A stretch of DNA of 64,000 bases from Desertivirga xinjiangensis (GCF_024436435.1 NZ_JAFMZP010000010.1:62001-126000); one strand, 5' to 3'. Positions 45,662 through 53,707 are shown, numbered from the stretch's first letter. Numbers and translations: made by a program. The notes: generated by a model from the sequence alone, not told the origin.

Positions 45662-46462
45662 ATGAAAAAATCAATCCCCCATTATAAATTTCAACTTCTT
45701 TTTCTCGGTTTCCCTTTGTTGATAAACACATCCTTTATCAGCCTGCAAAAAACCCCTCCAGGATTGAAAAGTATAGTGCTCGATGCCGGGCATGGAGGTG
45801 TCGACAGCGGCACTCGTGGCAAAAATTCACGCGAAAAGGATATTACTCTGAAAGTTGCACTTAAACTAGGTAAAGCGTTGAAAGCCAGATATCGCGACCT
45901 TAAGGTGCTCTATACAAGAACGAGTGACGTGCAGGTACCTTTATATAAGCGAATTGCATTAGCCAACAACGCAAAAGCAAGTTTATTTATTTCTATCCAT
46001 TGTAACTCATTACCCGCTAACGCAGCCAACAGGGCTAGTATAAAAGGTACCGAATCCTTTGTTTCCGGATTTGGACGCTTGAAAGAGCAGGACGTTGCCT
46101 TACGTGAAAACGCATCCATTTTGCTTGAAAAAGACTATAAAAAGAACTATGACGGATATGATCCCCGCGACCCGGAGAGTATCATCATTTTTTCTTTGAT
46201 AAAAAATGCTAATCGGGATCAGAGCATAAATTTTGCCCGTATCATGCAGCAGCAATACAGGAAGATCGGCCGACAGGATCGCGGCTATAAAGAGCAAAGC
46301 CTGGCCGTCCTTGCACGAGCGGCCATGCCTGCGATATTAACCGAGATCGGCTTTTTAAGTAATAGTGCTGAAGAAAGATATCTGCTCTCAGCAGCTGGAC
46401 AGGATGAGATTGTATCGAGCCAACTTAAAGCTGTTGAAGCCTATAGCAAACTGGTCGACTAA
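45662..46462 (+). CDS. N-acetylmuramoyl-L-alanine amidase (Amidase_3)
   Basis: A 266-residue zinc amidase with a hydrophobic N-terminus (signal peptide, residues ~10-30). Zinc and catalytic motifs: VLDAGHGGVDSG (first His), REKDITLKV (Glu), FISIHCNS (second His), and LTEIGFLSN (catalytic Glu). It removes stem peptides from glycan strands, typically in cell division. It has no SPOR or AMIN domain. It converges on the DUF2807 gene with only 2 bases between stops. Confidence 0.94.
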   Translation: MKKSIPHYKFQLLFLGFPLLINTSFISLQKTPPGLKSIVLDAGHGGVDSGTRGKNSREKDITLKVALKLGKALKARYRDLKVLYTRTSDVQVPLYKRIALANNAKASLFISIHCNSLPANAANRASIKGTESFVSGFGRLKEQDVALRENASILLEKDYKKNYDGYDPRDPESIIIFSLIKNANRDQSINFARIMQQQYRKIGRQDRGYKEQSLAVLARAAMPAILTEIGFLSNSAEERYLLSAAGQDEIVSSQLKAVEAYSKLVD

Positions 46463-46464
46463 TA

Positions 46465-47118
46465 TTAGTTTTTCTTTACAACTCCACCGCTACCGCTGAT
46501 ATTTGAATCTATCACCGGGTTGCCGAAATAATAAACGTTTCCACTACCGCTGATTTTCACCTTCAGACTTTCTGTCGGATTGACCCATACATCTCCGCTG
46601 CCTGAGATTTTAACATCAGCTGAGCTGCTATAAACTTTACTCAGATCAGCGTCACCTGAGCCTGAAACGGTGACGTTCACTTTCCTTGCAACAAACTCAT
46701 CCTCTACCACTATATCACCCGAACCACTTATCCTCACATCGAAATTTTCCTGATAGTCGAAATTTCCGGAGATATTCAGCTTTCCGCTTCCGCTAAGCGT
46801 TGCCCCGTTAATGAACGGCATGGTAACATATACTTCGATGTCGTCGTCCTGCACATTTACACGTTCATAGCCAAGTTTAAGGGTGCCATTAAATACTTCC
46901 GTTTTAAAGTGCGGCAGGAGATTAGATGAACCACGGAGTTCCACCTCGTAGTCTGGTCCATAGCTAATACGGATGTTATTGGCTCCGCTGCTTAGCACCT
47001 GCCGAAAATCGTTGGGTCTGCGAACTTCCGTAGTCCGGTTACCATTTGCTTCCAACCTTTCCTTTGTACACGATACAAAGAGAAATCCTAAAATTGATAG
47101 ATAAAATAAAGCTTTCAT
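46465..47118 (-). CDS. Lipoprotein with DUF2807 (head GIN) domain
   Basis: A 217-residue protein with a lipobox FVSCT (Cys17) and a DUF2807 right-handed beta-helix: many G-S-G-D/N turns at regular spacing (SGSGDIVVED, SGSGDADLSK, SGSGDVWVN, SGSGNVYYFG), each marking one coil. The GIN domain is common in Bacteroidota lipoproteins and its function is unknown. It lies 33 bases downstream of the repeat surface protein gene and is probably in the same transcript. Confidence 0.93.
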   Translation of the reverse strand: MKALFYLSILGFLFVSCTKERLEANGNRTTEVRRPNDFRQVLSSGANNIRISYGPDYEVELRGSSNLLPHFKTEVFNGTLKLGYERVNVQDDDIEVYVTMPFINGATLSGSGKLNISGNFDYQENFDVRISGSGDIVVEDEFVARKVNVTVSGSGDADLSKVYSSSADVKISGSGDVWVNPTESLKVKISGSGNVYYFGNPVIDSNISGSGGVVKKN

Positions 47119-47151
47119 ATGTTTAAATGGTGTTTTACTAAAATGATATGA

Positions 47152-48345
47152 TTAAAAAATAAAGTTTAGTCCCGCCTGATAGCCTATATAAGTAGCATGA
47201 AAATCTTTACCCCAGCGATTTTGATGTTCCCACATATAGTCGTTGATTAATGCCTTACCCTCCAGAGTATTAGTATTAATATAATTAAAGGAAGGACCGC
47301 CGAAGAGTTCCAGTTTTTTAGTAAATCTCACAGAAGGCATGAGTTTCAGTGATGATTTAAAGTAATCGCCGGCTGTAAAGTTTTCCAGCATCTGGAAGGT
47401 AGCTTCGGTGTTTAGTCGAAAAAATCTGGTTCGAAAAAAATGCGCACCAAATCCGGCTTCCATGGCATAAACATGATCTTCGTTTTCAAAGTTATAACCC
47501 GCTCCAAGTATTCCATAAAGTACCTTTCCTCCGGAGCGGAAAGTAAGCAGGCTGGTTTGATTCTCATCGACGCTAAAGCCGATGCTTTTTTCGCCATTTT
47601 TTATAATATTGATGATCCCGACAGGATGATCGCTGCTATCAGCAATATTAATAAATCCAGCTATTTGTGCACCCTTCACTTTTTTCGCGACATTAATAAA
47701 ACCGGCCACCTGCGACCCCGAAACTTCTTTAGCCACATTAATAAAGCCGCTTAACTGCGAACCCTTCACTTTTTGCCCGGTCACGTTGCTAAATCCCGCA
47801 AACTGCGAGCCGCCGACGGCTTTTGCAGTATTGGCGAAACCAGCAAACTGAGATCCGGAAACTTCCATGGCATGATTTGAAAAACCTGCTATCTGAGTTC
47901 CCATCAAGTTATCTGCTTTGTTTAAAAATCCTGCGAACTGCGCCCCTTCAACATTATCCGAAGCCACATTACTGAAACCCGCAAACTGCATGCCTCTGCC
48001 TTCGCCATAAGTATTTGCAAAACCAGCAAATAACATTCCGTCCGCTTTTTTCCCTATATGGTTTGAAAATCCCGCAAAAGCAACTCCCCTGATATTATTC
48101 CGAACCACGTTTGCGAATCCTGCGAAAGCCAAACCTCTCTCTTCGGCAGAAACGCCTCCCAGAAGGTGAAGTGAAAAATCATTTGTATCTAAGGGCGCAT
48201 CAGTGCCGTGTGTGCTTATAGGATAAAGAATACCCAGGTGTACCCGGTCGCTGTTGTGTGTTTGAGCTATTCCCTGCAATCCCGTAAATGCCAGTAATGT
48301 TACTATTATTTGTTTAATCTTAGTGGTGTAATTATAGATCCTCAT
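47152..48345 (-). CDS. Repeat surface protein, LA_2272-like (GF-[ASLI]-N repeats)
   Basis: A 397-residue protein starting at ATG 48345 (MRIYNYTTK), with a signal peptide cut after ...LQGIAQ (~28). Residues ~73-245 hold eleven tandem units of 15-16 residues with consensus [QAL]-[FIVL]-[AS]-G-F-[ASIL]-N-x-[AVTH]-x5-G-[SATM]. The last ~150 residues look like a beta-barrel or strand-rich end finishing with Phe (GLNFIF). The repeat wording matches the family named after Leptospira LA_2272. The regular spacing suggests a solenoid. Outer-surface location is inferred from signal and end. A longer start at 48369 is possible but puts charged residues before the signal. Confidence 0.82.
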   Translation of the reverse strand: MRIYNYTTKIKQIIVTLLAFTGLQGIAQTHNSDRVHLGILYPISTHGTDAPLDTNDFSLHLLGGVSAEERGLAFAGFANVVRNNIRGVAFAGFSNHIGKKADGMLFAGFANTYGEGRGMQFAGFSNVASDNVEGAQFAGFLNKADNLMGTQIAGFSNHAMEVSGSQFAGFANTAKAVGGSQFAGFSNVTGQKVKGSQLSGFINVAKEVSGSQVAGFINVAKKVKGAQIAGFINIADSSDHPVGIINIIKNGEKSIGFSVDENQTSLLTFRSGGKVLYGILGAGYNFENEDHVYAMEAGFGAHFFRTRFFRLNTEATFQMLENFTAGDYFKSSLKLMPSVRFTKKLELFGGPSFNYINTNTLEGKALINDYMWEHQNRWGKDFHATYIGYQAGLNFIF

Positions 48346-48482
48346 TATTGTCTTTTGAGAATATGACAAGACGACAAGCTTTCACCCCTATGCCAGATCA
48401 ATTTATTTTTTCGTATAACAATACATTATCTTTATCATAACATGGGAAATGTATCTTTACTCATATTTTTTTCACTACAGAT

Positions 48483-49520
48483 ATGTTCAAAACACTTACA
48501 ACTAACATTATCTTATTGTTAATGGTTATCTTCAAAATTATGGGCCAGGAACACAAGACAATCTATTTATCTGACTATACGTTTTCTGAAAGCAAGTCTA
48601 AAGTTGGCTTCATAAAGATTAATAAAGAAGGCGCTGCTATTCATTCCGCCAGTGTCACAGGCTATGAAGGAGATCTGTTCAAAATCGGCAAAAATAACGA
48701 GCTGTCTATACGTAAAACTAAAGATCCAAAAAGCTGGTATGATGTAACTGTAGTTGCAAAGACGGATATCGGCGAAATAACAAACACGTTCAGAGTAGTA
48801 AACGATCAGTTTATAAAAAACAAGGTTATAGCGCATCGGGGTGCCTGGAAAAACACCTCCTCCCCTGAAAACTCAGTGGCTGCGTTAAAACACGCCATAT
48901 CTATGGGCTGCGAAGGAAGCGAATTTGATGTTCATCTTTCTGAAGACTCCAGGATCTTCGTTAATCATGATGCGACAATTCAGAATATAGCTATTGAAAA
49001 AACCGGGTCGGAGGTACTCAGTTCTATTAAGCTGTCAAACGGCGAAAGTCTTCCTACCTTGGAAGATTTCCTTCGTGAGGGTATGAAACAAAATAAAACC
49101 AAACTTATCCTGGAGCTTAAACCTTCCGCCGTAAGCAAAGAACGGGGAATTGCCTTAAGCCATAAAGCTTTAGAGATAGTGGAGCAATTTAAAGCTCAGG
49201 GATGGGTAGATTATATCAGTTTCGACTATGACATTTGTAAGGAAATTATCAAGTTGGCTCCATATGCAAAAGTTTCGTACCTGAAGGGCGAAAAGACCCC
49301 TGAAGAACTGGCCAAAGACAAGTTGTATGGACTCGATTATCATCATTCGGTGCTTAGGAAAAATCCCAATTGGATTAGGGAGGCACATCAGAACAAATTG
49401 ACGGTTAACGTGTGGACGGTTAACAGCGAAGACGACATGGACTGGCTATTAAAAGAGAACGTGGATTTTATAACTACGAATGAGCCTGAATTATTACTGA
49501 AGAAGGTTGCCAAGAAATAA
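48483..49520 (+). CDS. Glycerophosphodiester phosphodiesterase with N-terminal cadherin-like module
   Basis: A 345-residue secreted protein (signal ~1-20). Residues ~22-105 form a beta-rich module with a repeat-like D-x-x-x-[FV] pattern that resembles a cadherin-like domain; residues ~112-340 are a GDPD domain: VIAHRGAWKNTSSPENS, GSEFDVHLSEDSR (metal-binding E-x-D), VNHDATIQN, and late VWTVNSEDDMDWLL. It hydrolyses glycerophosphodiesters from phospholipids or teichoic-type polymers in the periplasm. Single gene. Confidence 0.9.
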   Translation: MFKTLTTNIILLLMVIFKIMGQEHKTIYLSDYTFSESKSKVGFIKINKEGAAIHSASVTGYEGDLFKIGKNNELSIRKTKDPKSWYDVTVVAKTDIGEITNTFRVVNDQFIKNKVIAHRGAWKNTSSPENSVAALKHAISMGCEGSEFDVHLSEDSRIFVNHDATIQNIAIEKTGSEVLSSIKLSNGESLPTLEDFLREGMKQNKTKLILELKPSAVSKERGIALSHKALEIVEQFKAQGWVDYISFDYDICKEIIKLAPYAKVSYLKGEKTPEELAKDKLYGLDYHHSVLRKNPNWIREAHQNKLTVNVWTVNSEDDMDWLLKENVDFITTNEPELLLKKVAKK

Positions 49521-49629
49521 AAGAAGCTTCCTAAGAGATTACCTGCCTTTTGTGCTGCAAAATAATAGTCTGATAATGTGTCTGTTTAGGCGAATCTCAC
49601 AGAAAAACGACAAAAAAAAGCAGTTCAGA

Positions 49630-49660
49630 TTTGCAGAAGCACTTAGGATTTGTACTTTTG
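49630..49660 (+). promoter_or_regulatory. tRNA-Ser copy 2 promoter (TTTG-N19-TACTTTTG)
   Basis: Same boxes, same 19-base spacer, and nearly the same bases as the promoter at 32052-32082, so the promoter was duplicated with the tRNA. Confidence 0.8.
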
Positions 49661-49664
49661 CGGC

Positions 49665-49749
49665 GGAGAGTTGGCAGAGTGGTCGATTGCGGCAGTCTTG
49701 AAAACTGTTGACTGTAACAGGTCCGGGGGTTCGAATCCCTCACTCTCCG
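49665..49749 (+). tRNA. tRNA-Ser (anticodon TGA), copy 2, prophage attachment target
   Basis: 85 bases with the same structure as copy 1. It differs at two bases in the body, T to G and A to C, which sit opposite each other at the outer T-stem pair (T-A becomes G-C), so both copies fold. No terminator follows; an integrase gene begins 65 bases downstream, consistent with integration at the 3' end of this tRNA. Confidence 0.97.
49720..49749 (+). other. Candidate attL core in the tRNA-Ser 3' end
   Basis: T-arm and acceptor 3' strand of copy 2, the standard target of tRNA-specific tyrosine recombinases. The same stretch occurs in copy 1 at 32142-32171 with two differences. Its exact limits cannot be set without the right-hand att site. 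Confidence 0.5.
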
Positions 49750-49813
49750 CTTAAAAACCCCTGATAATCAGCATAGAGATTTTGCGTCTGACAAAAACCG
49801 GACAAAAATTAAT

Positions 49814-50989
49814 ATGCCAAATTACAAGTTGCTCAAAGCTTACGATGCAGGGGGTGATATTTCAAAAGAGTGGTTTGTTCAATACCATTACTTAAAACCA
49901 GAAGCTTTACAACGCCCGGATGAACCATTATACGAGCGTTTTAAAGTTGGTTCAACAATTAACTGCTTACATACTATCCCGGAACGTAAAAAGCAACTTA
50001 GGATAGTTTTGAAAACGATGAAACAGCTTCTTGAAGCTGGATTCAATCCATATCAAGCGTACAGGGCCGCTGACAATGTCCAGTACCAGGGATATAACAT
50101 TTGTCGTTGCATAGACAAATATCTTTCAGAGGTTGAACCAGACCTTAGAATCGGCACATTTCGAAAGTATAAGGAGCGTCTCGGATTTTTCAAGATGTGG
50201 CTTGAATCTAAATCACTGGAAAACTTAATGATCTTCCACATTACCAAACAGCATATTTTTGAATTCCTAAAGAGTAAGCAGTTGACAGAGAGATGGAGTA
50301 ACAAAACTTATAATCACTACCTGCAGGCGATTCATACATTCTTTGAGCATATTATCTCTAACTATGATGATTTTGTAAACGTCAACCCATGCGAGAAGCT
50401 TAAAAGACTCCAGATTACCAGAAAGGGAAATCGGCCACTTGACAATCAATCTTTTTCTGAGGTCTTGCAACATTGCAAAGAGAATGAACCATACCTATAT
50501 CAATTTCAAAGGTTCATTTATTATACATGCTTCAGGCCTGATGCAGAGTTAAGACTATTAAAAATATCTGATATTGATCTGATCGATAGAAAAATTGCTG
50601 TTCCGGCCAATCATGCTAAAAGCAAGATCCGGCAGTATATTCCAATTGATGATTCTTTGTTTGAAATCTTAACTGAAATGAACCTCGAGCAGTATCCAAG
50701 GCATTATTTTCTTTTCGGAAAAGCTGGCCGCCCCGGAGAGTTGGCCGTATATCAAAAATATTTCAATAAGCTTTTTAGGAAGGTGAAAAAAGATTTAAAA
50801 ATCGACGTTGAGATAACTCTATATGCTTTTAAGCATACCAGAGTAATTCATATGGTTCAGGATGGTGAGAAATTGCCAAATATAATCAAGCTGACCAGAC
50901 ACAGGACGCTGGCTGAACTAATGGACTATCTTAAAGATATGGGAGTAATTATTGGGGAAGAGGTTAATCTTAAAAGCAGGAGGATATAA
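49814..50989 (+). CDS. int: Tyrosine recombinase (prophage integrase)
   Basis: A 391-residue integrase: an N-terminal SAM-like core-binding domain (~95-200, GTFRKYKERLGFFKMWL) and C-terminal catalytic domain. Arg I lies in CFRPDAELRLLK (~240), the beta-turn Lys in HAKSKIRQYI, the box II region reads YAFKHTR where Cre-type enzymes have H-x-x-R, the late His is LTRHRTLAEL, and the nucleophilic Tyr is in MDYLKD nine residues later. So the canonical His/Arg of box II are Tyr/Lys here, a pattern I recall from other Bacteroidota phage integrases. It inserts the prophage at the adjacent tRNA-Ser. Its final codons are part of a terminator stem. Confidence 0.92.
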   Translation: MPNYKLLKAYDAGGDISKEWFVQYHYLKPEALQRPDEPLYERFKVGSTINCLHTIPERKKQLRIVLKTMKQLLEAGFNPYQAYRAADNVQYQGYNICRCIDKYLSEVEPDLRIGTFRKYKERLGFFKMWLESKSLENLMIFHITKQHIFEFLKSKQLTERWSNKTYNHYLQAIHTFFEHIISNYDDFVNVNPCEKLKRLQITRKGNRPLDNQSFSEVLQHCKENEPYLYQFQRFIYYTCFRPDAELRLLKISDIDLIDRKIAVPANHAKSKIRQYIPIDDSLFEILTEMNLEQYPRHYFLFGKAGRPGELAVYQKYFNKLFRKVKKDLKIDVEITLYAFKHTRVIHMVQDGEKLPNIIKLTRHRTLAELMDYLKDMGVIIGEEVNLKSRRI

Positions 50990-51009
50990 TCCTCAGCTCC
51001 TGCTTTTAA
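50970..51009. terminator. Bidirectional terminator built into two coding ends
   Basis: Perfect 13-base inverted repeat (50970-50982 and 50997-51009) with an inner AGGAT/ATCCT pair. The left arm encodes the last residues of the integrase and the right arm the last residues of the spanin-like protein. Confidence 0.8.
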
Positions 51010-51535
51010 TTAACCAATACAAAATAATGATTATAACAGTACCGGATATAGCCGAAATTACCCAGGCTTTGCCGGTGCTCTTATTTTCGACATTCTTATC
51101 TTCAGTCTTTACGACAGATGTACTATCCCGTTGAGATCGGATATCAGTTTTTGAGGACTGGTTGATTTCAACATCGGTATTTACTTGGGTTGAACCGGAT
51201 GTGTTCTTTTTGCCTGTCAAATTGATCTTTCTGGTCATGGGCTTGCCGCCAGTGTAGATAATCAATGTTCCGTCTGGATGCGATTTTATGCTATCTACGT
51301 TTACTGACGTTTCCTCAACTCGTGAGTTCTCCTCAACGATCGCCTGAGCTGTTGATGTAATCGTCTTGTCAATAACATTCGTGTTAGTCTGGTTTGAAAT
51401 CGATTCAGATTTGTTACCATCTGCTTTTGTTTTTGTCAATGACTTTTCTTTGGCCTTGCATGAACAAATAAATAGGGTTGCTGCCGTTAAAAGCAGAAAT
51501 GTACTTAACAATTTGATGGTTAGAGTTCTTTTCAT
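50993..51535 (-). CDS. Probable unimolecular spanin (u-spanin)
   Basis: A 180-residue protein with a lipobox (FICSC, Cys26) at the N-terminus and one TM near the C-terminus (AWVISAISGTVIIIILYWLI, ~155-174) followed by KSRS. Between them is a long polar, Ser/Thr/Asn/Lys-rich segment of low complexity. This topology, outer-membrane lipid anchor plus inner-membrane TM on one chain, is that of u-spanins such as phage T1 gp11, which fuse the two membranes at the end of lysis. It lies at the end of the leftward lysis block, after endolysin and holin-like genes; it overlaps the holin-like gene by 4 bases. The function is an inference from topology and place. Confidence 0.7.
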   Translation of the reverse strand: MKRTLTIKLLSTFLLLTAATLFICSCKAKEKSLTKTKADGNKSESISNQTNTNVIDKTITSTAQAIVEENSRVEETSVNVDSIKSHPDGTLIIYTGGKPMTRKINLTGKKNTSGSTQVNTDVEINQSSKTDIRSQRDSTSVVKTEDKNVENKSTGKAWVISAISGTVIIIILYWLIKSRS

Positions 51536-51885
51536 TCTATTTTCCCTTTTACAGTTATTTCATCGCCTTGTTTAATTGTTTCCGGCTCTTGGCTCCGACC
51601 TCTTAAAGCCCTTATCCCCTCATTCACCTGCTGCGCGGTGACAATCCCAAAAATGACAAGTATGGTCAGGTTGTAGATCACGCAAAGCCATACCAAAATC
51701 TTAAGGGCCGCAATTGCCTCTTGAGTTGGTTTACGTTGATCTGATATCCTGTAGGCTAAAACTACAATGGAAATCGAAATGCCTGTATTCAATAAGACAT
51801 ACCAGAAGTTTGTTAAAGCCCTGGCCGATGATTTGCCATCCGGCCCCTGGAGGGATGGCGCGAGCCATTTTATAAGTTTGCTCAT
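51532..51885 (-). CDS. Two-TM holin-like prophage protein
   Basis: A 117-residue protein with two TM helices (~27-46 and ~63-87), a short N-terminal polar part and a charged Lys/Arg/Glu-rich C-terminus. Size and topology resemble class II holins, and the gene lies between the endolysin and spanin-like genes, overlapping both by 1 and 4 bases. There is no sequence match I can name. The short TM-linking loop with Arg/Gln is consistent with both ends in the cytoplasm. Confidence 0.65.
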   Translation of the reverse strand: MSKLIKWLAPSLQGPDGKSSARALTNFWYVLLNTGISISIVVLAYRISDQRKPTQEAIAALKILVWLCVIYNLTILVIFGIVTAQQVNEGIRALRGRSQEPETIKQGDEITVKGKIE

Positions 51886-52541
51886 TACGCAGATAGTTTA
51901 TTAAGAACTTGAAGGGTTTTGGGGCCGACAATCCCATCGGGTACAAGCCCATAGGCTTTCTGAGATGCAATCACTGCAGCTCTTGTCTGTGGCCCGAAAA
52001 TCCCGTCGACTGGTATCTTTAGTTTCGCCTGAACGTATTTTACTTGGTTCTTGTAGATATCTTCAACATTATCAATTTTCGGTTTGGCGTCAGGGGTAAA
52101 ATACAGCGCTGCCTCACGCTTTCTGCGGCCTAAAAGGATAGGCTTACCACCGGCATTCTTCCACATCTCGAAGGCGGCTTTAATCCGTAGATCGTTAGGA
52201 TCCTGATTAACCAGTTTAACTACTGTCGACCCTTTATACCCGTTCACGCCAATATTATACGTCAGGCTGGCCATTGCATCAAACTGGTTATGATTGATAT
52301 CATCCCGGGTAACAGAATAAACGGCCCTTTCATAAGTGCGCAACATATTCTTAAAAAGTGATATTGCCCGCTCAGTAGTAATTGCAGGATCCGTCATTTT
52401 AACTTTCCGGCCATCTTCATAGTAAGTACAACCTATTCCAATTGTGGGAATACCTACACTATCCAGGTAAGGACGCTTAACAAGCCCCTCCTCTTTTATC
52501 AAAAACTGTATTCCTGTCGTAGAAACCTCTCTTATCTCCAT
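51885..52541 (-). CDS. Phage endolysin: GH24 lysozyme with C-terminal peptidoglycan-binding domain
   Basis: A 218-residue protein started at ATG 52541 (MEIREVST). Residues ~8-140 are a GH24 lysozyme with IKEEGLVKRPYLDSVGIPTIGIG: the catalytic Glu, Asp and Thr (E-x8-D-x5-T) are all present. Residues ~150-215 are a PG_binding_1 domain (VDGIFGPQTRAAVIASQKAYG and DGIVGPKTLQVLNKL, each only partly quoted). It cuts the glycan strands of peptidoglycan at lysis. It has no signal peptide, so it needs a holin. The longer start at 52565 overlaps the upstream gene. Confidence 0.93.
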   Translation of the reverse strand: MEIREVSTTGIQFLIKEEGLVKRPYLDSVGIPTIGIGCTYYEDGRKVKMTDPAITTERAISLFKNMLRTYERAVYSVTRDDINHNQFDAMASLTYNIGVNGYKGSTVVKLVNQDPNDLRIKAAFEMWKNAGGKPILLGRRKREAALYFTPDAKPKIDNVEDIYKNQVKYVQAKLKIPVDGIFGPQTRAAVIASQKAYGLVPDGIVGPKTLQVLNKLSA

Positions 52542-52543
52542 AG

Positions 52544-52813
52544 TTATTTGTTTTTTAAGGCCCAAATAGCTTCTCTGAGCTCGTCTATTGCATTTTTCAA
52601 TTCAGAAATTTCAGGGCTAACCTTTCGTTCGACGACATCTTCAATAAACTTAGCCTGCTGCTTAAGCTTGTAATCGAAATAGCGGTCAATAAACTTATTG
52701 AAGCTGAACATTGTAGCAAATGATCCACTAACCCAGGCTATGCCCCATTTTATAAATTCAATCCAGTCGTTAGGTTGGTCTGTATTCATTCTCGTTCTTG
52801 ATGTCGCTTCCAT
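52544..52813 (-). CDS. Small prophage membrane protein with coiled-coil tail
   Basis: An 89-residue protein (81 if started at ATG 52789): one TM (~21-40, WGIAWVSGSFATMFSF) and a C-terminal coiled coil (PEISELKNAIDELREAIWALKN). It is the first gene of the leftward lysis block, two bases before the endolysin ATG. This place and shape suit an antiholin or a second holin component, but no motif proves it. Confidence 0.6.
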   Translation of the reverse strand: MEATSRTRMNTDQPNDWIEFIKWGIAWVSGSFATMFSFNKFIDRYFDYKLKQQAKFIEDVVERKVSPEISELKNAIDELREAIWALKNK

Positions 52814-52914
52814 GATATCTGTTTATCAGGGATGTCATCAAATTTCGATCTTGAATTGTAAAACAATAAGAGTGATCCGTTTACAAATCAGTTTATTAAT
52901 GATATAGCGTTAAA

Positions 52915-52945
52915 TTTCACAGGTGGGAAATTCTTGCTACTTTTG
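52915..52945 (+). promoter_or_regulatory. Promoter of the DUF4468 cargo gene (TTTC-N19-TACTTTTG)
   Basis: The -7 box matches exactly and the -33 box differs at one base; the spacer is 19. The -7 box ends 4 bases before the ATG, so the message is predicted to be leaderless. Confidence 0.6.
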
Positions 52946-52949
52946 ATTT

Positions 52950-53510
52950 ATGAAAAAACTTATACTCTTATCATTAATTGTGTTTCCAATATTAGCTTTT
53001 TGTCAAGGAAAAAAAGATAGGACGCCAATTGTTATTCCTATTAAGGATGGTAAAATTTTTTACGAACAAATAGTGACTGTGGATAGCGCTTCAAAGAGTG
53101 ACTTATATGATAAATCCCGGAAATGGCTCGCCGAGGCGTTTAACGATTCGAAAGAAGTAATAAAAGTTGATAACAAGGAATCTGGTAATATAGTAGGATC
53201 TGGAATATTCGACATCGTCACAAATACTTTCTTTGGAAGTGCAAGTCGAATTTCTTTTATGATCGACATAACTATTAAAGACAGTAAATATCGGGCCCAG
53301 GTGTATCAATTTTCTTATAGACTTTTAAATAATCAATATGCTACTGATAAATTTTCACCGCTTGAGCCAGTTTGGAAGAAATTCAATGAGGGAAATTCCA
53401 TGACCCCAAACGACGATCGACGGCTTTTCAAAGGGATAGATGATAAAATAAAAGCATTGCTAGAGGATCTGAAAATATCAATGACAAAAGTATCGAACGA
53501 TAACTTTTAA
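52950..53510 (+). CDS. Secreted DUF4468 protein, probable prophage cargo
   Basis: A 186-residue protein with a signal peptide (MKKLILLSLIVFPILAFCQ) and a body that follows DUF4468 (TBP-like fold): IVTVDSASKSDLYDKSRKWLAEAF and ISFMIDITIKDSKYRAQVYQFSY, each partly quoted. This domain is found in secreted Bacteroidota proteins of unknown role. The gene faces against the lysis and tail genes, has its own promoter and looks expressed in the lysogen. Its first 24 coding bases are identical to those of the next gene. Confidence 0.8.
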   Translation: MKKLILLSLIVFPILAFCQGKKDRTPIVIPIKDGKIFYEQIVTVDSASKSDLYDKSRKWLAEAFNDSKEVIKVDNKESGNIVGSGIFDIVTNTFFGSASRISFMIDITIKDSKYRAQVYQFSYRLLNNQYATDKFSPLEPVWKKFNEGNSMTPNDDRRLFKGIDDKIKALLEDLKISMTKVSNDNF

Positions 53511-53707
53511 AAATGATAGTGGCGAGTTTGTTCCGGTTTATATCCATAGCTCCAAATACACTCTCTTAAGCTTATACAGAACAGGTTATCAATTATATAA
53601 GGAATCGAACAAAAAATAATAATTAGTAAAATTGACTCTATTTATTACTCCACCCTCTTAAACTGAATACTTATTGCGGAGTCATCTCATCCTCAGAGAA
53701 AATTCTT

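Noticed and set aside
47152-48345. Repeat region taken for a CRISPR-like or DNA tandem repeat
   Set aside because: The periodicity is at the protein level only (15-16 residues); the bases vary and the frame is intact, so it is a protein repeat.
49507-49701. 64-residue ORF overlapping the end of the GDPD gene and the start of tRNA-Ser copy 2
   Set aside because: It runs through the tRNA promoter and the tRNA itself (its end encodes ESWQSGRLRQS from tRNA bases); it is a chance frame.
32087-49749. Idea that the two tRNA-Ser copies bound a 17.6 kb integrated island
   Set aside because: The interval holds housekeeping genes (sbcCD, mutS, amidase) and no integrase, transposase or odd composition; a simple tRNA duplication fits better.
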